A stretch of 64,000 nucleotides of DNA from an uncultured Bacteroidota bacterium (lineage in GTDB: Bacteria > Bacteroidota > Bacteroidia > Bacteroidales > P3). A program made the translations under genes and the position numbers. Of the stretch, positions 25,861-34,167 are shown in pieces (the first letter of the stretch is position 1; every line of letters starts with the position of its first letter). The stretch spans positions 62,001 through 126,000 of the forward strand of contig CACYJU010000009.1 of the NCBI GenBank assembly GCA_902774845.1. The letters run 5' to 3'. The notes under the pieces are model-generated. The model searched no databases. It was given only the letters and a program-made list of their open reading frames with translations, and was not told where the DNA came from.

Positions 25861-28239
25861 ATGAGTACACACGTAATATATTATAAGAACGGTGCGAAGA
25901 TGATGCGCCCCATCGAATCGAGAGAGTCCTATCTGACGCTGCGTGGAAGCCGCAAACAGAAATCCACCGTGATGGCCGTGCGAAACGGCGACGAAAAGCA
26001 GAAGACACACTTGCTGCAGATGAACTACAGCTGTCTGCCCGGCGAAGACGGCAAGCTGAAAGGCTCGACACAGCCGAGCAACACCGTCGGTATGGACATC
26101 GACCACATCAAGGCCGAGGAGCTGGAGAGCGTGAAGGAACGCATCCTTTCCAAGAAAGAAGAACTGGGCCTTCTTATGCTCGAACTGAGCGCACGGGGCG
26201 CGGGATACCATCTGGTATTCCGCCGCCGTCCGGAGCTCTCGCAAGAGGAGAACCTCCGTTGGGCGAGCGACCTATTGGACGTCGAATACGACCAAGGGGC
26301 GAAGGACATCACGCGGGTGTTTTTCTCCACCACCGACAGCCCCGACGACCTCATCTTCCTCGACGACCAAATATTCGACAACACGCCCAACCCGTCCCAC
26401 AAGTCCGACAAGTCCTACCCGTCCGACAAGTCCAACAAGTCCCACCCGTCCGACAAGTCCTACCCGTCCGACAAGTCCTACCCGTCCGACAAGTCCCACC
26501 CGTCCGAAAAGTCCGACAAGTCCGACAAGTCCGATGTGAGCGACTCAAAGCTTTTCCCCTCCGAGTTCAAAGGCATCCCATACGCCACCATCATCGCCGA
26601 ATACTGGCGTCGTGTGGGCGGCGAACCGTCCGAGGGCGAGCGCAACAAACAGCTGCACCGCCTGGCGGCCAACCTGCGCGCCATCTGCGACGACTCGGAG
26701 GAATGGCTGCTCGAAATCATGCCCACCTTCGGCCTCTCGCTACAAGAGATGCGCACCATCATCCACTCGGCTTGCAAGGAACCAACCAAAGGCTCGCGCA
26801 CGATGGATCAGATTGTCCTCGCACTCGAAACTGGAAACAACTCCGAAGAAAACGAAAACGACGAATCGACTCCCGACACCCAACTCTCCGTAAAAAAACT
26901 TCCGCAGGGCATCCGCGACTCGGTCGAGGCGGTGGGTCCTCAGCTGGCCATGCCCGTGGTGACGGCCGTATGTCCCTGCATCGGGGCGTTGGCGACGGGT
27001 GTCACGCTCGACGTTCACGGCCAGAAGAAAGGCCTCAACATCATCTCCTACATCGCCGGCGACTTCGCCTCGGGCAAAGGCTCGATAGATCCTGTGGTCG
27101 ATGCCTGGATGGGTGAGGTGCAGGCGTTGGATAAGATGTACCAGACGCAGGAGGACGAGTGGCGCACCAAGAAACGTGCGGCGAAAAACAAGAAAGAGCA
27201 ACCCGAGGAGCCGAAGCTGCCTGTGCGCTGTCTGACGCTCAACAACACGGTGGCGAACCTCGCCGAACGACTCGCCAACACCGAAGGCAAGCACGCCTAC
27301 TCGTTCACGCCCGAAGCCGACACGGTGGCGCAGAAGTGGAAATCGACCATGAGCGACTTCTCCATCATGCTGCGTCAGAGCTACGACGGCACCAAGTACG
27401 AGCGCGAGGCAAGAAGCGCCGACGCCGTGAACGTGCATATCGAGCGACTGTTGTGGAACGTGACGATGTGCGGCACACCCGACGCCCTTTACCGCGTGGT
27501 GAACAACTACACCGACGGCTTCCAGAGCCGCATAGCCATCGCCCGCACGCCCGACAACACCTTCTCGCCGCTCGAGGAAAAGCCCTACGTGCTGACCGCC
27601 CGACAGGAGGAGCGCATACGACAGATAGCCCATCTGCTGCCGCTGATGCAGGGCGAGGTGGTGCTGCCCAAGCTCGAAGCCAAAGGGCGCGAATGGCTCG
27701 AACGTGTGCGCCTCGAGACGATGATGAACGACGACAAGGTCGGTGCCCGCCAACGCTTCCGCGTCTGCGTGACGGCGCAGCGTATGACCTGCTGCCTGAT
27801 GCTCTGCAAGGTGTGCGAGACCCTCATCCAGAAGCACGGACTCAACGGCGCCGAGAACCGCCTGAAGCAGCATCCCGACCTCTGGAAAGAACTTCTGCTG
27901 AAAGCGCAGACACCGCAGATGCTCGAAAACTACGACACCATAGCCGACTCGCTGCTGGAGAACGCGCTGCACTTCTTCAGAGAGAGGATAGAGAACGCCT
28001 TTGCGAGCAGGGAGTATGCGGGAAGTGGAAATTCCTGTCGGAGAAGACATAGTAAAAATGATTCCATCTACGAGCGTTTGGATATTCAGTTCACTTTTGA
28101 ACAAGCTACACAGCAATGTATCGCATTTAAAGGATCGGGAGTCTCCCGCAACACTGTTTTCCAAATGCTAAAGAATTGGAGAAATCAAGGCTTGATAGTT
28201 CAGACAGAGTTATGGCATTATAGAAAAATACAAAACTAA
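25861..28239 (+). CDS. BT4734/VirE N-domain plus DUF3987 replication-type protein
   Basis: 792 aa. Residues 1-150 match the BT4734-like N-terminal domain (GMDIDH, then LLMLELSARGAGYHLVFRR, an archaeo-eukaryotic primase-type fold). Residues about 300-720 match DUF3987, a helicase-like ATPase, with a P-loop-like DFASGKGS. Such proteins mark integrated mobile elements in Bacteroidota. Residues about 178-225 are a linker of repeated PSDKS/SHPSDKSY units coded by the AAGTCCGAC word array (26392-26534). After about 28027 the base composition turns AT-rich and the last 70 residues form a probable winged helix (GSGVSRNTVFQMLKNWRNQG), suggesting a junction. Confidence 0.8.
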   Translation: MSTHVIYYKNGAKMMRPIESRESYLTLRGSRKQKSTVMAVRNGDEKQKTHLLQMNYSCLPGEDGKLKGSTQPSNTVGMDIDHIKAEELESVKERILSKKEELGLLMLELSARGAGYHLVFRRRPELSQEENLRWASDLLDVEYDQGAKDITRVFFSTTDSPDDLIFLDDQIFDNTPNPSHKSDKSYPSDKSNKSHPSDKSYPSDKSYPSDKSHPSEKSDKSDKSDVSDSKLFPSEFKGIPYATIIAEYWRRVGGEPSEGERNKQLHRLAANLRAICDDSEEWLLEIMPTFGLSLQEMRTIIHSACKEPTKGSRTMDQIVLALETGNNSEENENDESTPDTQLSVKKLPQGIRDSVEAVGPQLAMPVVTAVCPCIGALATGVTLDVHGQKKGLNIISYIAGDFASGKGSIDPVVDAWMGEVQALDKMYQTQEDEWRTKKRAAKNKKEQPEEPKLPVRCLTLNNTVANLAERLANTEGKHAYSFTPEADTVAQKWKSTMSDFSIMLRQSYDGTKYEREARSADAVNVHIERLLWNVTMCGTPDALYRVVNNYTDGFQSRIAIARTPDNTFSPLEEKPYVLTARQEERIRQIAHLLPLMQGEVVLPKLEAKGREWLERVRLETMMNDDKVGARQRFRVCVTAQRMTCCLMLCKVCETLIQKHGLNGAENRLKQHPDLWKELLLKAQTPQMLENYDTIADSLLENALHFFRERIENAFASREYAGSGNSCRRRHSKNDSIYERLDIQFTFEQATQQCIAFKGSGVSRNTVFQMLKNWRNQGLIVQTELWHYRKIQN
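26392..26534 (+). repeat. AAGTCCGAC word array inside the DUF3987 gene
   Basis: About 15 nine-base units, TCCGACAAG with variants TCCCACCCG and TCCTACCCG. Unit length keeps the frame. Same word as the spacer at 20190. Confidence 0.85.
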
Positions 28240-28248
28240 ACGCATCCT

Positions 28249-28290
28249 CCAAAACATTGTCACCATTGTCACTATTGTCAATTGTCATTA
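28249..28290. repeat. ATTGTCA word arm
   Basis: CATTGTCACCATTGTCACTATTGTCAATTGTCATT, nearly the same as the left arm of element 3 (23291-23325), here without a partner arm. Confidence 0.7.
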
Positions 28291-28313
28291 AGAATTTCAA
28301 AATCCAATTCCTC

Positions 28314-28703
28314 ATGATAGACATCCAAAACAACGAAAAGTGTTTCGTGCAGCTCTGGCTTCGGCTGGAGCGCACGAGGCAGCTCTTCGGTATGCAATAC
28401 CGCCGCTTCTGCATCCGCCGCATCCTCCAGTCCTGGCTCGGCACCGAGGCCACCGACGACTTCATCTGGCAGGTCTGCCACAACACTGTAGTCGACGACG
28501 AACAGCTCTACGGCTACGACATCCTTCCGCCGCCGACAACCCATCCCCGCGAGAGCCGCGAGTTCCTCCGCGCCATCGTCGCCACAAAACTCAACATAGG
28601 CCTCCGCAAAGTAAACCTGAAAGCCCTCGACAAGGCCTACACCCAAGCCTTCCCAACCTCAACCCCAATAAACATCAACAAAAAATCACGGCACTCGCCG
28701 TGA
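28314..28703 (+). CDS. Hypothetical protein, copy 1 of a duplicated gene
   Basis: 129 aa from the ATG at 28314 (MIDIQNNEKCFVQLW). Family not recognised. Core: ERTRQLFGMQYRRFCIRRIL, then WLGTEATDDFIWQVCHN, YGYDILPPP and a helical end RKVNLKALDKAYTQAF. No signal or membrane segments. A second gene 455 bases downstream repeats residues 19-115 almost exactly. The position right after the DUF3987 gene suggests the same accessory element. Confidence 0.6.
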   Translation: MIDIQNNEKCFVQLWLRLERTRQLFGMQYRRFCIRRILQSWLGTEATDDFIWQVCHNTVVDDEQLYGYDILPPPTTHPRESREFLRAIVATKLNIGLRKVNLKALDKAYTQAFPTSTPININKKSRHSP

Positions 28704-28737
28704 TTTCTTGTTTAGAGGGGTAAGGATTAACAGTTGG

Positions 28738-28770
28738 TTTTACCCCCTTAACATAATGGAGGTATTACAA
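28738..28770 (+). repeat. 33-bp direct repeat, copy 1 (left edge of DUF262 cassette)
   Basis: Begins TTTTACCCCCTTAACATAAT and ends GGAGGTATTACAA. Copy 2 at 33939-33971 differs at one base; copy 3 at 34136-34167 differs by three substitutions or deletions. Confidence 0.85.
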
Positions 28771-28771
28771 T

Positions 28772-29149
28772 TTGTACGGAGTGGATGAGCAAGGAAGAAA
28801 GGTGTTCTTCTTGCTTCGTCAGGAGCGCACGAGGCAGCTCTTCGGTATGCAATACCGCCGCTTCTGCATCCGCCGCATCCTCCAGTCCTGGCTCGGCACA
28901 GAGGCCACCGACGACTTCATCTGGCAAGTCTGCCACAACACCGTGGTTGACGACGAACAGCTCTACGGTTACGACATCCTTCCTCCACCCACAACCCATC
29001 CCCGCGAGAGCCGCGAGTTCCTCCGCGCCCTCGTCGCCACAAAACTCAACATAGGCCTCCGCAAAGTAAACCTGCGAGCCCTTGACAAAGCCTACACCCA
29101 AGCCTTCCCCAATTCCAAACCCCTACAAATAATCAAATCACAGAATTAG
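28772..29149 (+). CDS. Hypothetical protein, copy 2 of the duplicated gene
   Basis: 125 aa from TTG at 28772, or a few codons more from within the direct repeat. Residues 17-112 repeat those of copy 1 with only two or three changes, while the first 15 residues (MYGVDEQGRKVFFLL) differ. DNA identity over 28367-28658 versus 28822-29113 is roughly 95 percent. The new 5' end begins at the 33-bp direct repeat, as if recombination joined a copied gene body to this edge. It may be a non-functional duplicate. Confidence 0.5.
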   Translation: MYGVDEQGRKVFFLLRQERTRQLFGMQYRRFCIRRILQSWLGTEATDDFIWQVCHNTVVDDEQLYGYDILPPPTTHPRESREFLRALVATKLNIGLRKVNLRALDKAYTQAFPNSKPLQIIKSQN

Positions 29150-29201
29150 CCAGAGGCGATTTGAAATTGAAGTTAGAGTTGAACTAAGAAACGCTCACAT
29201 G

Positions 29202-29229
29202 AAAAGCCCTCTTCGGAAGGCTTTTCTTT
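29202..29229 (+). terminator. Terminator after the duplicated gene
   Basis: AAAAGCC pairs with GGCTTTT around CTCTTCGGAA, followed by CTTTGTTTT. May act from both sides. Confidence 0.65.
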
Positions 29230-29323
29230 GTTTTAAACACTTATCCTACTGGGTATGTTACAACTTTTTCTGACCCAATCATCGGGTGGAGCCAAATGTT
29301 TGCATAATAACGAAGACCAGGAA

Positions 29324-31732
29324 TCAAAAGCTAGATAACAAAGCATTAATTTTGATTGTCACATCAGATTTTGACAAATCCATCAATGCATATCGTTCTA
29401 CATTCCAATTTAATCCGTTCGACGACGCAATATCTTTCAAGTCTATTTCAGCGTTGCCGTTTTCTGACCGTAAAAACAATTGTATATCCCAATCATCCTG
29501 TTTAGTTCTATTAAAATGAACATAAATTGCAACCGACAAACCGTTCCAATCTTTATCAAATACAAGCGCTGTCTGGCTTTCTTCCCATAGCCACATTTTC
29601 CAACCATTATAATCAATTCCGTCATCTTTGCTTAATGCAATTCTCGTATCATTATTAAGACTATGTATCAGTTCGAGATACAGACAGAATGTTTCAAGTT
29701 CCACGAAGTTGTATTTTTTTGCTTGTTGTCTCTTAACAAGGCAATAGGAATTGCCCCATTCTTGAATATTTTTTTTCCCACAATAAGCCAACAATTCAGG
29801 ATACTTTACGAACCGATAGAATACATCTGTAGAATTTACAGGAGTATTTACATAACTATCAATCATATTTTGAAATGTATTGCCGCTCAACAAATCGTCA
29901 AAGAATTCTTTGAACTTATCTTTATTATCATTGATGAGCACTTGCCAATCGCTCCAATCCCAACCAAAACAATAATTTGTATTGCCTTTAAAAATACGTG
30001 GAAAATCCTTCAATCCTCGTGTCAATAATGCCCTACGTGTATTATCAATATTTGCATCGCATTCGCCTGCGAACACCTCTGAAAATTTAGCCGAATAGTC
30101 ATTAAACTTGGATAAATCAAAGTTGCCGTTCTCATCAGTAGCCCACACTATCATAGGAAGAATCTCGCCAGACCAAATATTATGTTCTTGAGCTTTCCAA
30201 AATGCTTCTTCCACGTTATCTCTTTCCGTGGTGCTTTTCTTAAGGATTTCTTGTTTTTTCTTTTCTTCTGCTGTCAGAATCTGTTTAGAAATGTTAGAGA
30301 CATCTACTTTGGGATCTATCAAATCAACTAAATCTCCGCTCCCCTTATTAACTATCTTGATTATCTCGATTGTATCGCCCAATAAGGCATTTGCCGATTT
30401 TGATACATTGTCTATACGAATCAGATTCTCAAAAAACTCATAAATCCGTTTTGCATTCCTCTGCTTGCCAGAATCTGATTCAATAGAAGAAATATTCTCG
30501 TAAACATATTTCAGCACTGGCAATAGAACAAAACAATCATTTTGACCAATAGCATTTCGATTGTTCACATCTTTGTTGACCGAAGGAGACAAATAATTTT
30601 TCACAAAAGATAATCCTCTTTGTTCAACAATCCATTTCAGCGCCTTCCAATAATTATATATCTTTTCAAAAGGAATCTCTTTGTATGGGAAGTCGCAATG
30701 CTTACCTTGTAGAATAAGTTGTATGAGTTTTTTTATGCTATCCGTCTGTTCTTTTTCTGGTGCATCTTTATCCACCTGTTCAATAATAGAAATCCAACGC
30801 AAGAATTCCGCAAACCCTGCATCAGCTGTGTCGTTGTCGCCCTCTCTTTTTTGCCAAAACCAAGTTTCTATGTCCTCCCAACACCTATCTATACCATTTT
30901 CTCCATCTTTAAACTTAGAATTGTCAAAATTGTTGTTTTTCTCTTGTAAAACCAGAGGTTTCAGATTTTGAGTAGAAGAAAGTGATTCGCCTGTCGTATT
31001 AATTACCACAAAAGTCTCTTCGCCATTTTTTCGATTCTCCATATCAAAATAGAGGAAAGTCACTTTATTTAATAGCCACTCTCCAAACTCAACACAATTG
31101 GTTTCCTTGTCTTTTAGTATCGATTCAATTATTGCAAGAGCTTTGAGCATGTTTTGAATACTCGGATCTAGATTGTAATAACGAAAGAACCAATCTGATA
31201 GCTTTATTTTTTCAACCTCATCTTTGTTTCCAATGAAAAATTTGCAGACCAAATCACTTAAGAAATAAAGAGAAGATTCTCGAATCGCATAATTCAAGTA
31301 TGGCTCTTTGTCATCGTGTTTGTATTCAAAGTCCGAAATAAGATAACGACGAAATTTCCCCTCCGTTAATTGTGTGTCCTCTTTATGTTCAATGGTCTTC
31401 TTGTTTATCATACCCAGAAGGAGATACAGCGTTGTCAATCGTTGCTGACCATCGCACAGTTGAATGTGATTGGCAGGAACTTCGTAACCATAGAACAATC
31501 CAAGATTAAGACAATCCTTGTCATTTCTGTTCTGATACTCATCGAATTGCGTCAATAGATTGTTAACAAAACCAGACACCAATTCACCTTTCTCACCAGT
31601 ACTTTTTGTATTGTTTTCATCCCCCCAACAATAGTCACGCTGAAGATCAGGAATGATTATGCGTCTTTCTCCCGAAAAAAGTTCTGCAAGGGTGTATGTT
31701 TCCCCTGTTATGAAGTTTATCTTATTTGCCAT
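29324..31732 (-). CDS. DUF262 protein without nuclease domain (GmrSD-like partner)
   Basis: 802 aa from the ATG at 31732, which overlaps the end of the upstream gene; a TTG four codons earlier is less likely. N-terminal DUF262 motifs: IPDLQRDYCWG (about 27-37), the DGQQRLTTLYLLL block near 115, and the INTTGESLSSTQNLKP region. DUF262 is the ParB-like NTPase domain of type IV restriction enzymes (GmrS). I find no DUF1524 HxxP nuclease motif in the C-terminal 500 residues, which I do not recognise. Strongly AT-rich compared with flanking genes. Likely one half of a two-protein defence system with the gene at 31722. Confidence 0.82.
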   Translation of the reverse strand: MANKINFITGETYTLAELFSGERRIIIPDLQRDYCWGDENNTKSTGEKGELVSGFVNNLLTQFDEYQNRNDKDCLNLGLFYGYEVPANHIQLCDGQQRLTTLYLLLGMINKKTIEHKEDTQLTEGKFRRYLISDFEYKHDDKEPYLNYAIRESSLYFLSDLVCKFFIGNKDEVEKIKLSDWFFRYYNLDPSIQNMLKALAIIESILKDKETNCVEFGEWLLNKVTFLYFDMENRKNGEETFVVINTTGESLSSTQNLKPLVLQEKNNNFDNSKFKDGENGIDRCWEDIETWFWQKREGDNDTADAGFAEFLRWISIIEQVDKDAPEKEQTDSIKKLIQLILQGKHCDFPYKEIPFEKIYNYWKALKWIVEQRGLSFVKNYLSPSVNKDVNNRNAIGQNDCFVLLPVLKYVYENISSIESDSGKQRNAKRIYEFFENLIRIDNVSKSANALLGDTIEIIKIVNKGSGDLVDLIDPKVDVSNISKQILTAEEKKKQEILKKSTTERDNVEEAFWKAQEHNIWSGEILPMIVWATDENGNFDLSKFNDYSAKFSEVFAGECDANIDNTRRALLTRGLKDFPRIFKGNTNYCFGWDWSDWQVLINDNKDKFKEFFDDLLSGNTFQNMIDSYVNTPVNSTDVFYRFVKYPELLAYCGKKNIQEWGNSYCLVKRQQAKKYNFVELETFCLYLELIHSLNNDTRIALSKDDGIDYNGWKMWLWEESQTALVFDKDWNGLSVAIYVHFNRTKQDDWDIQLFLRSENGNAEIDLKDIASSNGLNWNVERYALMDLSKSDVTIKINALLSSF

Positions 31733-33479
31733 AGTATTTTTCAAATTCTTTTAATGTTTGATATTTGTTTCGTGCTATTTGCTCCCCCTTCCATTCTGAT
31801 TGAGCAAACTTATAAATGGTATGTAAAAGATGACGACTTTTAAATATCATTTTTCTCTTCTTATCATTCCCATTTGGGATTAAAAAGAACATTGACTTTT
31901 TTTCTTCAAAAGAGCTATCATTAAACGCAGAATTATCATCCTTGTATAACAACACAAGATTGCCTATAGAATGTTCGCTTGCTTCTACTCTATCATTGTT
32001 TTCAAAACATCTGCAAGATGCTCTTGCAATGTATCCATCTGTTCTATCCGGTAATTTATCTAATGGTTTGTCATCACCTTTTTTAATTATTCCATACTCT
32101 TTATGAAGTACTTTTGATTTTGGATAAATATGTTCTAACGATCGCCCTTTTGCATCGTTTCTATCCCAAATAGAAAAATCAAATTTCCGACCTTCTCCTT
32201 CTTCTTGTTTGTTATCTTCATCAATATTCAATCTTAGCAAAAGACGAAATGCCTCCTCTGCATTCTCATTATACAAATTATTGCTTTCTAATTTTTTATA
32301 TAACTCTTCAAACTTTTCATCAAACTTATCATTGCCATTTGTATTTGGGTCTTCCTCAAGAGCTGATCTGTGTGTTTCTATTTCTATATGAGTTAACCCT
32401 AAGAACGACCATTTATAGTAGTTCTTTAAGGCATTATTAGACGGTTTACTTTCTCCGATAAAATACCATTGAATAAACTCATTTTTGTTTGGACATACTC
32501 TAAGGATTGCACCGACCCAATTATAGATTTTGGGGTTGTTAAATGCATCTTCAAATCTTTTCTGCAATCTTCTTAGTCCATCAAACGTTTTCTTTGCATC
32601 AATGGGTTTTTGTTCAAGCAAAAATACATTCTTAAAATTATCAAAAGAAAGTTCTTTGTCTTTATCTTTAGTCTGCAAATAAGAAGACACCAAATAACCC
32701 ATTACATTAGAGCATTTAAACAATTTCTTCACTTCATCACGATTCCACCATTGCAGCCATTTGTCCCACTCTCGAGCATAACGACTGCGCAACATATTAT
32801 TGTCCCATTCTATAGAATGTTTCTCTTTCTCATCTTTCTTGTCAAAATCAGAGTCGTTGAGCGACGCCAAACGTAGTAACTCAGCCTTGATTAGTTCTTC
32901 ACTCTTCATCTTCGCTTTGCTTCCGTTCATCATCGAAAACACCTTTGTGGCTTTATCGTCTGGAATATCTATATACAAAAACCTGACATAGTCGAGAATG
33001 TAATTACAAAACTCTTCCTTATTTTCTATCTTTTTTAAATATTCATCAATGGTTCGCAACGTTTTTTTGAAGAAATACAGGTCTTGGAAATCCTCATCGG
33101 TTTTTTCAGAAAAATCTGTTTCGATTATATCTAATTCGGATAGAAAAATATTGGATTTCTCTCTAATTGAATATTTCATTTCAACTTTTCCACTGTATCC
33201 TAAATATTTCAAAAGTAGATAAAAGAATGTTGTGCGTTGTTGTCCATCAATTAGTATGATTTCTTTTTCTTTGTCTTTTTCTGTAACAGTAATGCCCTGA
33301 ATAAAAATTGGCGTATTATTCTTAAAACCAGGAATTAAGGATTTTTCAAGTATATAAGATACTGCATCCAAATCATTTTCTTTTGATTTTTTACCCCAAA
33401 CATATCCTCGTTGATAGTTGGGAATCACAAAAGTTTTTTCTTTCTCAAGGTATTCTCTTAATGTTATTGTTGCATTCAT
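31722..33479 (-). CDS. DUF262 + DUF1524 protein (GmrSD-type restriction enzyme)
   Basis: 585 aa. N-terminal DUF262: IPNYQRGYVWG (about 19-29), IDGQQRTTFFYLLL (about 78-91), and MMNGSKAKMKSEELIKAELL. C-terminal DUF1524 nuclease: LEHIYPKSK (the His-x-x-Pro motif, near 463) and HSIGNLVLLYKDDNSAFND. Known relatives cut modified phage DNA using NTP. First gene of the pair, with the downstream partner overlapping it by 11 bases. AT-rich codon use shows transfer from another source. A minus-strand TATCTTTG box lies at 33688-33695, giving a leader of about 200 nt. Confidence 0.88.
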   Translation of the reverse strand: MNATITLREYLEKEKTFVIPNYQRGYVWGKKSKENDLDAVSYILEKSLIPGFKNNTPIFIQGITVTEKDKEKEIILIDGQQRTTFFYLLLKYLGYSGKVEMKYSIREKSNIFLSELDIIETDFSEKTDEDFQDLYFFKKTLRTIDEYLKKIENKEEFCNYILDYVRFLYIDIPDDKATKVFSMMNGSKAKMKSEELIKAELLRLASLNDSDFDKKDEKEKHSIEWDNNMLRSRYAREWDKWLQWWNRDEVKKLFKCSNVMGYLVSSYLQTKDKDKELSFDNFKNVFLLEQKPIDAKKTFDGLRRLQKRFEDAFNNPKIYNWVGAILRVCPNKNEFIQWYFIGESKPSNNALKNYYKWSFLGLTHIEIETHRSALEEDPNTNGNDKFDEKFEELYKKLESNNLYNENAEEAFRLLLRLNIDEDNKQEEGEGRKFDFSIWDRNDAKGRSLEHIYPKSKVLHKEYGIIKKGDDKPLDKLPDRTDGYIARASCRCFENNDRVEASEHSIGNLVLLYKDDNSAFNDSSFEEKKSMFFLIPNGNDKKRKMIFKSRHLLHTIYKFAQSEWKGEQIARNKYQTLKEFEKYYGK

Positions 33480-33757
33480 AATTGTATATCGTTTACTCTT
33501 TTCACTTCAAGTTTGCCGCTCATCCGCCGTGGGTGTAACAGAGCTCGCCGACGATCAAGACGTGTTTTTGTTGAAAAAAATGGATATCAAGCAGTGGTCT
33601 TATTTATATCTTTCGTTGATCAATTTCTGTTTAAACGGTTAAGTTGATGTATGTGCCATCCCATAGGACTGTTCTAAATTGAACTTGCAAAGATATCTAA
33701 ATTTTTCAGATAATTATTTTGTTGGATGTGCAAAAACGAATCAAAGTAACAGCAACT
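33480..33757. other. Leader/upstream region of the DUF262 operon
   Basis: No gene on either strand that I can support. On the minus strand a short in-frame tail, LIVGELCYTHGG then stop, near 33530-33570 could be a gene remnant. Confidence 0.35.
33688..33695 (-). promoter_or_regulatory. Promoter -7 box for the DUF262 operon
   Basis: TATCTTTG then CA on the minus strand. Confidence 0.7.
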
Positions 33758-33892
33758 TTTAAGCCAAGAAACTTGGTGACAGGGTGAATGCGCCGAAGGC
33801 GAATTTCGGTTCACGTACTTGTGACAAGGGACAGACTCCTGTCACAAACAACAGAGGAAATATACAGGCGACTCAAGCGAGCCGCCTTTTTT
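33758..33892 (+). ncRNA. Candidate structured RNA ending in a terminator
   Basis: A perfect 8-bp closing stem GTGACAGG (33776-33783) with CCTGTCAC (33838-33845) encloses two hairpins, CGCC-GAA-GGCG (33791-33801) and CTTG-TGA-CAAG (33818-33828), like a three-way junction. A terminator hairpin AGGCG.CTC/GAG.CGCCT and a T run (33866-33892) follow. No clean promoter box seen. It lies just inside the right direct repeat of the DUF262 cassette. Confidence 0.45.
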
Positions 33893-33938
33893 CAGTCAAC
33901 AGTCAAATGTTTTATTAATAAGGAGGGCTTTCTCTATT

Positions 33939-33971
33939 TTTTACCCCCTTAACATAAGGGAGGTATTACAA
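33939..33971 (+). repeat. 33-bp direct repeat, copy 2 (right edge of DUF262 cassette)
   Basis: One base different from copy 1 (AAGG for AATG), same orientation. Confidence 0.85.
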
Positions 33972-33997
33972 CTTCTTAGTGTTAGTTGCAATGTTTC

Positions 33998-34028
33998 TTT
34001 GCCAGTTTCGGAAATATTCGTATTTTTG
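33998..34028 (+). promoter_or_regulatory. Promoter of the candidate small RNA
   Basis: TTTG at 33998-34001, 19 bases, TATTTTTG at 34021-34028: textbook Bacteroidota -33/-7 spacing. Confidence 0.75.
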
Positions 34029-34033
34029 CCATC

Positions 34034-34135
34034 AGAAACAGTGCTTTGCGGAGTAGCAGTGTCATTCCGCTTGCCTCCGTCGGGGGTCTTGCCAGTGTCC
34101 GTCGTATTGTCGAGGGCACTGTTTTTCTTTTCAAG
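34034..34135 (+). ncRNA. Candidate small RNA of about 100 nt
   Basis: Starts just after a perfect promoter. It has a GCGGA/TCCGC hairpin (34053-34075 region) and ends with an intrinsic terminator: CAGTGTCC pairs with GGGCACTG around 13 bases, then TTTTTCTTTT. AAACAGTG at the 5' end could also pair with the terminator's CACTGTTT, an alternative fold. No open frame of note. It lies between direct-repeat copies 2 and 3. I do not recognise a known RNA family. Confidence 0.55.
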
Positions 34136-34167
34136 TTTTAACCCTTAACATAATGGAGGCATTACAA
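34136..34167 (+). repeat. Direct repeat, copy 3
   Basis: TTTTAACCCTTAACATAATGG then AGGCATTACAA; one C shorter and two bases different from copy 1. Confidence 0.75.

Noticed and set aside
34034..34135. Signal recognition particle RNA
   Set aside because: Right size, but the conserved GGAAGGAAGCAGC-type apical loop is absent.
28738..34167. IS element or integron hypothesis for the 33-bp repeats
   Set aside because: No transposase or integrase, repeats direct rather than inverted, and no attC-like fold; kept only as recombination sites.
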